From assembly GCA_965240325.2 (NCBI GenBank), contig OZ251244.1:1178001-1242000 (forward strand): a stretch of DNA of 64,000 nt, written 5' to 3'. Position numbers and translations under genes: made by a program. The DNA comes from Rebecca billardiae RCC1528 (lineage: Eukaryota > Haptophyta). Positions 30,601 through 38,384 of this stretch are shown one piece after another. The first letter of the stretch is position 1; each line of letters begins with the position of its first letter. Below the pieces are notes generated by a model. That model did no database searches and was not told the DNA's origin. It was given only the letters and a program-made list of their open reading frames with translations.

Positions 30601-31255
30601 CGGCGGCGGGCGGGGTGGCGGGCTTGGGCGTCGAGGCGACGGGCGGCGTGCCGGCCTTCGGCGTCGACGACGCCTGCGGCGTGGCGACCTTGGACACGGG
30701 CTTGGAGGCGACCTGGAAGCCGGCGTGCGACGCAGCCCTCGATGCGGCCGCGGGCGGGTTGGGGCTGGACGAGTCCGGGGCGGCCGCCGCGTCGGGCTCA
30801 CTCGCGTCGTCGGTGGTCACCGCCATCGCGCCCACGTCCATCGCCGGAGGCGTCGCCGGCTTCGAGGCGTGCTTGGACGAGGACGGCGGCGTGGCCGGCT
30901 TGGACGACTCAGCCGCATCCGGCCCCGGCGCCGGCGAGCGGGAGGCGGACGAGGTCGCGTCGGGCGTCGGCTCTCGCACCTCGACGATGATGTCCTCGGG
31001 TGCGGCTTTCGTGTTGCGCGGCGTCTCGGGCGGCGGTGTCTTGGGCGTGTGCGACACCGGCGGGGTGGCCAGGCCGTTCGGGTACTTGCCCTTCTTGTCC
31101 GCAACGCGCGCGGAGGCCGACGGAGCGGGCGAGGCCGTGACGCTGCGGGGGGCGGAGTTGGTGCCCGTCATGCCCTTCTGCTGGAAGGCCGGGTGCGGGA
31201 AGGGGGCGTTGCCGGCGCCGGCGGCACCCTGGGGCGTGGACGCGCAGGTACCCAT
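27695..31255 (-). CDS. Ankyrin-repeat protein with likely acylated N-terminus and long repetitive linker, 1,186 aa
   Basis: The frame is a single exon, open from an ATG at 31345, but the ATG at 31255 gives MGTCASTPQG, a strong N-myristoylation start with an adjacent Cys for palmitoylation; I choose it. Residues 1-130 are polar. Residues about 150-780 are low-complexity Pro/Ala/Ser/Lys sequence built from about 14 units of SAAASAKASPAPSPKPAGTP, TPAAGTPAA and SKLATP. An acidic stretch (about 785-890) precedes roughly seven ankyrin repeats (about 895-1120), with words such as GFTALTVACQEGHADVAAAL, GADASHRKEDGFFALALAC and GHAEMVKLLLERGADPSHN. The tail is acidic. The likely picture is an ankyrin interaction module held at a membrane by an acyl anchor through a long flexible tether. 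Binding partner unknown. Confidence 0.7.
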   Translation of the reverse strand: MGTCASTPQGAAGAGNAPFPHPAFQQKGMTGTNSAPRSVTASPAPSASARVADKKGKYPNGLATPPVSHTPKTPPPETPRNTKAAPEDIIVEVREPTPDATSSASRSPAPGPDAAESSKPATPPSSSKHASKPATPPAMDVGAMAVTTDDASEPDAAAAPDSSSPNPPAAASRAASHAGFQVASKPVSKVATPQASSTPKAGTPPVASTPKPATPPAAATPTAASPRPTSKLATPQPAATPTAASPRPGSKLATPAASAAASAKASPAPSPKPAGTPVAGTPAASAAGSRAITPAASAAASAKASPAPSPKPAGTPAAGTPAASAAASAKASPAPSPKPAGTPVAASPRSSKLATPKPAATPTAASPRPGSKLATPAASAAASAKASPAPSPKPAGTPAAGTPAASAAASAKASPAPSPKPAGTPAAGTPRSSKLATPKPAATPTAATPKSAGTPAAGTPAASAAASAANSRAISPAPSPKAGSRLATPPVADTPKGSSRASSKAPSKAPSRHSYTPSVSFTPKAVSRSVTPKARTPQPGSKLNSPKPAATPVVGTPKPGSRAASPPSASPKASAAASPKPAGTPAAGTPAASAAASRAASRAQTPAASAAASAKASPAPSPKPAGTPAAGTPAASAAASAAASRAASRAVTPAASAAASAKASPAPSPKPAGTPAAGTPAASAAGSRAISPAASAAASAKASPAPSPKPAGTPAAGTPAASAAGSRAISPAASAAASAKASPAPSPKPAGTPASSKPTSRVGTPPAIATPKGASRSATPLEEPAEGEEEEHELPSAPELAIIAPTPPRAATPPPPALAEADADDAVAADEADLAEADPAAEAGKEAEGAAEAEAEAEAEAEEAEARSEAAPSELEVFDVADDELPPEEDLLLASYEGDAGRVSRLLEQGTSAAFADEHGFTALTVACQEGHADVAAALLAAGADASHRKEDGFFALALACERGHAACVGALLDGGADAEQTVHGGFTCLMLAAETGHHECVAALLEGGAQLEHALPSGWTALMSASSRGEIYCAELLLDASADVEAVDSEDGDGDHTALMAACGAGHAEMVKLLLERGADPSHNVKGWTPLSRAIQAGHDVCAELLVVAAAVGAPAAAVATASPEPSSDRAADGEAGAAEEAEAEAAEASASDAAEPAAVSADVAGAEATAEGSSESSDAAPASD
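28900..30700. repeat. In-frame coding minisatellite of the ankyrin gene
   Basis: Units of about 81-150 bp containing GCCTTGGCCGAGGCGGCG, GGCGTGCCCGCCGGCTTGGG and GGCGACGGCGCGGGCGACGC recur at least a dozen times. Nearly all keep the frame open; some neighbouring units are virtually identical, so local copy number is probably variable. Confidence 0.75.
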
Positions 31256-32598
31256 CACGACGATCGGCGTGCGGCGTGCTTCGGGGTTCAGAGCTGATGT
31301 TCGCGCCCTTCGTGTTGCTGTGTGTGGTCGTGGGTCGTTGCTCATCAGGCTCCCGCCTTTGGCAGGCGGAATCTGGGCATCTCGCGTGTCGGACTTTTAC
31401 CCAAACGAGCCACGTGATGTTTGAGCGATGAGCGATCCCTCCGCACCTGTCATCTTTTACGGCAATCGGCCCGACCGCCGGTGGTTCACCGACGAACACC
31501 GCCGGCCTTGCAATCAAGCCCCTTCGTGCAAGCAGAAGAAAAAGAAACCCTCCGGGTGAGCCGTCTAGTGACGTCTTGCACGTCTTTCGTCCCATCGACA
31601 GCTGATGTCATCAGAAAAAGCCCTGTTGGTCCATCAGCGGGCAAATTCAGAGTGCAGTGCACTGCGGATTCCCCCCGGTGCACGGTTGCACCGCTGCGCC
31701 GGGGCTCCCAGGCGCTCGGAGTCGCTGTGGTGCCGGTAAACCGGGCGGAACCGGCGAGCGGCGAAAATTCTCGAGACGGTCCTGGGCCGCGAGCCCTGGA
31801 CGTGATGATTCGCGCGTCGGGATGACCGACCGGCCGCGCCTCGCGAGCCACGCCGTGCAGCGAGTCACGGCCGCCGTGCGCGCCGCGCCCACCTCCTCTG
31901 CTGGCTCAGCTGCACTGCCATGCGTGAGCATGCCCCCGAGCCTGCGCCCGAGGAGAGGCGCGCAGGAGCTGGCGTCCAGAGCGTGCTGCTCGCGGCCTGT
32001 CCGAAGGCATCGCGAATCAGAACTTTGCACGCCTCTCGCCGCATGGCCAGGTGAGACGTCGGCAGTTGGCAGTGCGGTCCCCAGGGCGCCACGCCGCGCT
32101 GGTCGAATCACACGGCCGTGACGGGCTGAGTAGCAGTGCCCCGGGTGAGTCACAGGGCGGGCTGACGTGCCACCGCTGCGCCCACTGGTACCGTTCTGCT
32201 TCACTCGTGTACCGCAACTCTTGGTCGCCACTTGGGTCTTGGTACTGGCGAGCAGCGAAGTTACAATGTCTGGCCACATGGCAGGATGCGTGCCGACGTC
32301 GGGGCAGTCGAGCAGACAGCTAGACCGCCACGTTGCCACCACAGGCGGTGTCCGGCCGTGCCTCCGACCGGACCCAGTTCGCGGCCGGTGCAGCGGCGCC
32401 GCGGTGTGACGGTCCGCCCGTGACGGCTACGGCCGCAGGCCACGGCCAACGCGGGCCAACGCCAACGGCGGGCGCCTGATGGCACTGCTGACGCACGCTG
32501 CTGGCTCCGCGTGCATGTGGCCCATCGTCATCAATCCAATGAAGTGCGGGCGGCCCGGCAGCTAGGCGCTAGGCGTGATACGGCGAGGGGCAAGCCTC
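31256..32598. other. Intergenic region, no gene recognised
   Basis: This stretch contains the upstream region of the ankyrin gene (with CACGTG at about 31410) and the downstream region of the carotenoid-isomerase-like gene. Open frames on both strands show no known domain. Confidence 0.5.
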
Positions 32599-35009
32599 CT
32601 AGGCCGCAGGCATCCTGATCTTGGCGTTCAGCTCGAGCTGCTCGCCGACAGTCATGATCGCGTTGGCCGCCTGCGCGCCGCCGGCGGCAACCGCAGGCAC
32701 ACCAATACCGGCCGTCGTCGAGTCGCCGCAGCGGTACAGCCCTGGCAGCGGCGTGGTCACGCCGGGCAGGGTGCCCGTGCCCGCGGGGATCGCCGGGCCG
32801 TAGGTCCCGCGGTCGCGCCGCAGGAATCGCTCGCACGTGAGCGGCGTGCCGACCAGGCTGAGCTCCGCGCGCTCGCGGATGTCCGGAATATATCGCTCGA
32901 TCGCGCGCCACAGGCACTCGGCGCGCTCCGCCTTCTGGGCCTCGTACTCGGCCGAGCCGCGCTGCAGCCCTTCCCAGAGAGCGTACGGCTCGTTGCCCGC
33001 GGTGTACGCGTGGATAACGTGCTTGCCCGCGGGGGCGAGTGCCGGGTCGAGCATCGATCCGCACGAGACCACGATCACGTTCGCCGGCTCGTCGATGGGC
33101 ACGTCCCAGGACGCGACGGTCGTCCACTGCGGCGGGATGCCCTCCTCCGGCAGCCGGCTCGCGTCAAAGCCCACGTGCAAGTGCATGAACGACTTGCACT
33201 GCTCGGTGCGCACGAGCGCGTCGCGCTCGGTATCCAGCTCCGGGCAGGCGCCGCGCTCGACCAGACGGTACGTGCTCCAGAGGTCCGCGTTGGAGACGAC
33301 CGCCTTGCGCGCGCGCACGACGCGGCCGGAGCGGAGCTCGACGCCGACGGCGCGGCCGTCCTCCACAATCACGCGCTCGACGTGCGCGCCCCGGCGCACC
33401 TCGCCGCCCGGTTTCGTCACGCCGCGCGCGAGCGCCGCCGCCATCGCGCCAGAGCCGCCCTTAGGGAAATCCATCACCGCGTTCGGCTGAAAGAAATCGT
33501 CCACCTGCGCGCCATCGGGGGGCGGGTTCGTGCGGCGCGGCGTGCGCGCGGCGCGCGTCGGCCGCAGGCCGCGCGCGCGCGCGCTCGTCCGTGCAGCAGG
33601 CGTCTATGTGCGCTCAGGCCGCGCGCGCAGTCCCATGCGCACGTGGCCAGCTCCAAGCGCGTCCACGCGCGCGCGCCCGTCCCCGCAGCGCCCCCCGCGC
33701 ACCAAATGACGCCATGCCGGCCGGAGCCTCCCCTCCGCCCAGCCCTACCCTACCCCTGCGCATCCGCGCAGCGGCGCAGTGGCGCACCATGTAAGCCATC
33801 ACGGCCGTGAGCGTGCCCTCACTCGGCAGCCCCTGCAATAAAAAGGCAAGCATATTCAGATAATTGATGAGGAACGGATCAGTCACCTCCGCCTGCGCAC
33901 GGCGCGCGCGAGGCCGGCACGGTCGTCGGGACGCACCGCGCACGCGCGCCGCGCACGGCGGGGCGCAGCGCAGCGCGGCGCAGCGCGGCGCGGCGCAGGC
34001 AGCGTAGTGACGTCGTGAGCGGCGCGGCGCGCGCGCTCGCGCGGCGCGGCACGCGCTCGCGCGGCGCGGCGCGCGCTCGCGCGGCGCGGCGCGCGCTCGC
34101 GGAGAGGGCGCGCATGCAGACTCTCGACGGCCCGACGTGCTCGCACGGCGCGCACCGCGCCCGCCACCTGCCGCGGCGCACCGCACGCGCCGGCGCGCCG
34201 GCGCGCGGCGCGCCGGCGCTACGCACCTCGGCCAGCACCTCGGAGAAGGGGCGCGTCAGCTTGGGCGCATCCAGCAGGGTGCGTAGCACCGCGCCCGGGT
34301 AGCGCGCGATGACTGTGCGGAGCGCGCCGAGGTCCGGGCGGACGGCGACGGCGGGGATCGCCTTCGCGCCGTCGGTGAGCGGGCGCAGCCGCCGCGCGAG
34401 CCGCCGCCAGTCCTCCAGCGCGCTCGGCCCGCCGTACGTCTGCAAAATCTGCTCGAACGCCTCGGCGCCGATCGACAACGAATAACCGTCTGGCGCCTCT
34501 GGGAGGAACGCGCCCCACGTGTCGAAGGTGAGCCACTCGGGCTCCTCGCCGATCATCTCGTACACGTGCTTGAGCGGGTTCGGGCTGCCGTCCGTCCACG
34601 AGAACCCCGAGTACAGCGACGGGCCGGACTCGAAGCGGAACACCGGCTCGCCCGGCTGAACTTTCTCGGAAGGTACCGGCGTGCCGTCCGTCCGATAGCA
34701 GAACTCGTGCGCGCAGCCGCCGAGCTCGTAGTGGCTCTCGCACACGAGCACGTCGTACCCCGCCGTCGCGAGCAGCGAAGCGCACGACAGCCCGCCAAAG
34801 CCGCTGCCGATCACCACCACGTCGCGCTCCTCGACGTCCGTGGCGGGCGGGGGCGCGCCGGTGGAGGCGCGCACGGCTGCGCGCGCGCAGCTCGCACGCG
34901 AGAGGCGCGAGGCGTGCACGAGCGGCGAGTGGCGCGACGCGCCCGCCAGGGTTGCCGCAGAGGCGATGCCGAGCGGCGCGAGCAGCAGCACCGTCGCCGC
35001 CGCGTGCAT
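32599..35009 (-). CDS. Plastid carotenoid isomerase-like (CRTISO-like) FAD oxidoreductase, 597 aa
   Basis: Exons are 35009-34227, 33892-33788 and 33504-32599, all joined in phase 0, with GT-AG introns of 334 and 283 bp. Residues 1-20 are a signal peptide and the following Ser/Arg/Ala-rich stretch to about 55 looks like a transit peptide, which is the bipartite signal of secondary plastids. The FAD-binding Rossmann motif is VVIGSGFGGLSCASLL (65-80), followed by ESHYELGGCAHEF. Later blocks follow the CRTISO/phytoene-desaturase superfamily: FPKGGSGAMAAALARGV, KAVVSNADLW, VGTPLTCERFLRRDRGTYGP and the C-terminal FAD contact GLYRCGDSTTAGIGVPAVAA. Family members isomerise or desaturate carotenoids such as prolycopene. 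Algae have several CRTISO-like paralogues, so the substrate is uncertain. It lies downstream of and in the same direction as the carboxypeptidase gene. Confidence 0.8.
33893..34226. repeat. GC minisatellite filling intron 1 of the CRTISO-like gene
   Basis: Much of the 334-bp intron is imperfect repeats of GCGCTCGCGCGGCGCG and GCGGCGCAGC. The intron starts GTGCGTAGCG on the coding strand and ends GTGCGCAG. Confidence 0.6.
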
Positions 35010-35218
35010 CGTGCTCGTTCTCTCGTCCCGCCGTGCGCAATCACGCGCGGCGCCCGGGCGCGAGAGAGTCAAGAGTCCGACGAAAGAGCGGGAAGGTCCC
35101 CTTGAACGGCGGTGCGGCCCACGAGTACGACTTGTAACGTATTGATCGCAGCCTCCTGATAACGCGCGGCATACAGTAACCGTATTTCGAAACGGTGCCA
35201 CAGTACACCCACCTATGG

Positions 35219-37380
35219 TCATCTCCGCTTGCCCCTGCTGCCGCCGCCGCCAGCACCACCACCACCGCCGCCCGCGGCCTGTGGCGCCGCCGCCGAGCCC
35301 GTCCCGCGACCCCCGGCCGACGCGCCCCGGCGGCGCACGACTCGCGCCGGCGCCGCCGCGGCCGCGGCCGTCGCCAGCAGTTCCTCTGCGCCTGCGCCCG
35401 CGTCGTCGTCCGACGAGGACGTGTCCGTCTCCGAGTCGTTGGCGGCGGCTGCTGCTGCTGCTGCGGCGGCGGCGGCGGCGGTAGCGGTGAGCTCCACGCG
35501 CCCCGCCGCCGCGCTGGACGAGAGCGCGCGCAGCTCCCTCAGCACCTCCGCCTGCACGTGCGGGCTGCAGCAGTCGAGCGTGGACACACAGAACAACTGC
35601 CCCATCTGTTGAAGCTGCGTGGCCGTGAAGTGCGTGCCGGCGAACGGGCCGGCGCTCGGCCCGGCGTAGCTCGCCTCGAGGGTATACGAGAGGGCCACGC
35701 CGAGCTCGCGCGCCACCACCACGCGCCCCGTCGTGTCCTTCCCCTTCTTCGTCTTGAAGTTCGAGTCGGAGAACGAAAAGGCGCCATGTGTATGCCGCCA
35801 CAAGACATAGGGCAGCACGCGCGGAAGCGATTTGCGGTCGGTCGCGTCGTCCGCGCCGGCCCAGCCGGCGAGCCCGCCCATCGACGCGGCGTCGGCGGCG
35901 GCGTCTGTCGCGCCGCCCAGCCCGTCCACGCCGTACATGAACACGTTCGCCTTCTTCGAGTGGCCGTGCAGATCGGCGAATAAAATCACGTCGCGCTCGA
36001 GCGAGAGCTCGCGGATTAAATCTTTCGTCGCGCAAATGGTCGGGTGCAGCTGGCGGCTGGGCTCCTTCCAGTGGCGGTTGAGGTCGAAGCCGCCGAGCGA
36101 GGTGCGGTGGTTGCCCACGATCACGCCGTCCGGATTGAGCATCGGCACGACCTGTGCCCGCCGCCGAGGCGCGCAGCGCATGGGCGGGCGCGGGCGCGCG
36201 CGCGCGCGCGAGGCTCGCTTATCAGCGCTCGCGCGGGCGGGCGGGCGGCGCGGGGCCGCACGGCGTGGGTGCCGCGCGCGCGGGCCCGCGCGCGCGCGCG
36301 CGCCTTGAAGACGAAGTTGTCGCGCAGGATCTTCGCCTCCAGGCTCGGCCCTGTGAGGAAGCTGATGATCCCCTGCATCATCCACGACGAGCTCACCTCC
36401 CCCGGGTGCACGCGCGCGGTGAGCACGACCGCTCGCCGCTGGTCGACAGAGTTGTAAGCCGACGACTGCAGCGTGGTGATGGTGAGCACGTCGACGGCGT
36501 TGCCGGCGAGCGTGCGGCAGAGCGTGCGCCGCTTGAAGCGCTTCGCGCGCACCGCGTCCGCCTCGAGCTCGCGCAGGTACAGCCGCAGCTGCGTGTACGA
36601 ATACGGGTAGCCGAATGCGAAGTAGCAGGTGTCTCCCGCATGGGTAAACTCGACTGTGAACGTGAGCGTGTGCAGCGCCTGGCGGCGGCGGCGCTGCCCG
36701 TTGGTGTAGTAGTGGATGTGGCCCGCGGCGCGGCGCCAGCCGCTGCCCGCCGGGTCGCGCTCGTGCGCGCGCCGCGACCACATCAGCGGGCGCATCCCGT
36801 AATTAAACAGCGAGCCCTCCACGGCCATATTCACAATGTTGAATTTGACCGGGTGCGCGGAGTCGGGCGTGTTCGCGGCGGAGAAGAAGAACCAGCGCGT
36901 GTGCGACGACGTGTTGGTGTCGGTGCGGAGCAGCAGGTCGTACTCGTACGGCGCGACCTGCACCGCGCGGCGCAGGTTGCCGCACTCGAACCGCGACTCG
37001 AAGACGAGCGTCGAGTCGTCCGGTCCAGTCACGGTGTACCGAGGCGGCAGCGAGGCGGGCGCCGCGAGCGTGTCGGGCTCGACGGGCTCGAGCCGGTCGG
37101 TGCGGCCGGGAGCGAGCAGGTTGCCCGTGCTCAGCACGGGCAGGTCGAAGACCACGCGGTTGAACGAGGCCGTCGGCGACGTGAGCCGCTCCGCGTCCAG
37201 CTGCTGCAGCTCGAGCACTTCGGCCGCACGCCGGTCGGCGGGCAGCCGCTCGAGCAGCGGCTCCGGGATGGGCGGGTCGACGTGCGGCGTGTGCGGCGGG
37301 GGCCACACCAGGGGCATGTCCGTGCCCGTGTGCGGCGGCGGCACGGGCAGGCTCGCGCGAGGCCCGTCGCGCGACGCCAT
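35219..37380 (-). CDS. Cytosolic carboxypeptidase of the M14D/CCP (AGBL) family, 669 aa
   Basis: Exons are 37380-36304 and 36151-35219. The start is the ATG at 37380; the open frame reaches 37410 only through TTG codons. The N-terminal CCP domain contains FESRFECGNLRRAVQV, YDLLLRTDTN and WFFFSAANT. The peptidase domain has the zinc ligands H325 and E328 (ARVHPGE) and H421 (LHGHSKK), the NPDGV and LNRHW blocks, and catalytic E518 in SYTLEAS, all typical of CCPs. These enzymes remove glutamates from tubulin tails or side chains and tune flagellar microtubules. The last 110 residues are Ala/Ser/Gly-rich. The intron (36152-36303) appears to begin GC, not GT (TTCAAG|GCGCGC), and ends CACAG. The gene is head to head with SmpB. 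Confidence 0.85.
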
Positions 37381-37515
37381 CGTCGACGGCCCCGCCAGCC
37401 GCAACGACAAACACCAGCACGCTGCCGCCGCCGCCGCCAGTTCCGCTCAAAGAAAATCCGTTGCGTCCGGATGCTCGCCTTCGCTTCATTATTGTGGCCG
37501 GCCCGACCGGGGGCG
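37381..37515. promoter_or_regulatory. Bidirectional promoter between carboxypeptidase and SmpB
   Basis: Only 90-135 bp lie between the carboxypeptidase ATG (37380, minus) and the two candidate ATGs of SmpB (37471 and 37516, plus). No TATA box is evident; a (CCG)n tract lies at 37425-37440. Confidence 0.45.
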
Positions 37516-38136
37516 ATGGCGCCGGGCCGGCACGTGGACGTGCTCGTGGCGCTGCTCGCGCTGAGCGCAACGCCCGGCGCGCGCGGCTGGGCTCTCTCCT
37601 CGCACCCCGCGCCCAGGCGCGTGAGTCCATCCCCAACCGCCGCGCGGCTCGTCTGCAAGCAGTCCACCACGCAGGCGGGCAAGCAGGTCGCTGATAATCG
37701 TATCGCGCGATCTCGGTACGAGATTGTGGAGAAGGTCGAGGCGGGTATCTCGCTCACGGGCACCGAGGTGAAGTCGTGCCGAGCGGGGAACGTCAACCTG
37801 CGCGACGGCTTCGCGCGCATCTCGGGCTCCGACATCTGGCTCGAGAACGTGCACATCAGCAAGCACAGCTCAAGCGGCGCCTACTTCCAGCATGAGGAGA
37901 AGCGCGCGCGCCGGCTGCTGCTGCACAAGCGGCAGATCTCCAAGCTGCGGCAGTCGTGCGAGCAGAAGGGGTTCACGCTCGTGCCGCTGCGCTGCTACTT
38001 CAACCAGGGCAACCTCCTCAAGGTCGAGCTCGGCCTCGCGCGCGGCCTGAAGAACTACGACAAGCGCGCGCAGCTCAAGGAGCGCGTCGTCAAGCGCGAG
38101 GTGCAGCGCGAGCTGAAGAATATCGTGAACAGGTGA
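37471..38136 (+). CDS. smpB: SmpB (SsrA-binding protein), plastid-targeted, 221 aa
   Basis: The core (about residues 70-215) follows bacterial SmpB: ADNRIARSRYEIVEKVEAGI, LTGTEVKSCRAGNVNLRDG, FARISGSDIWLENVHIS, then RRLLLHKRQISKL and a basic tail, KRAQLKERVVKREVQREL. SmpB binds tmRNA and rescues ribosomes stalled on broken messages. The leader supports plastid import. Starting at the second ATG (37516), residues 1-25 are a clear signal peptide (MAPGRHVDVLVALLALSATP) with an aromatic residue near the cleavage site (GARG|WAL), the arrangement expected for red-type secondary plastids. That shorter form is 206 aa and may be the real protein. Red-lineage plastid genomes often keep a tmRNA gene, so the partner is probably plastid-encoded. 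It is divergent from the carboxypeptidase gene. Confidence 0.85.
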   Translation: MLAFASLLWPARPGAMAPGRHVDVLVALLALSATPGARGWALSSHPAPRRVSPSPTAARLVCKQSTTQAGKQVADNRIARSRYEIVEKVEAGISLTGTEVKSCRAGNVNLRDGFARISGSDIWLENVHISKHSSSGAYFQHEEKRARRLLLHKRQISKLRQSCEQKGFTLVPLRCYFNQGNLLKVELGLARGLKNYDKRAQLKERVVKREVQRELKNIVNR

Positions 38137-38384
38137 TGATCCATGGCGCGGCGTGATAGACGAATACTCCTATAAGCACTGCTGATACTCGGAAGCAGGC
38201 TATACATATACATATATATATGATTATGCATACAGCGCGCAACGACAGTAGCCTGCTAGCCCGCGCCGTGCATCGGACGCGACTACGTCAGACACAGCCC
38301 GAGCGCCCCGAGCCGGTCGTGCCACCGGCACCGCGTGGCTGGCGGCTGACGGCGGCGAGTGCGACGCTCGCGCGCGCATCGTCG

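Noticed and set aside
28722-31424. Long plus-strand frames opposite the ankyrin gene
   Set aside because: They are the antisense of the repetitive linker; ankyrin repeats are encoded only on the minus strand.
36154-37470. Plus-strand frame continuous with SmpB over 440 extra codons
   Set aside because: This part is antisense to the carboxypeptidase; SmpB and its targeting leader begin at 37471 or 37516.
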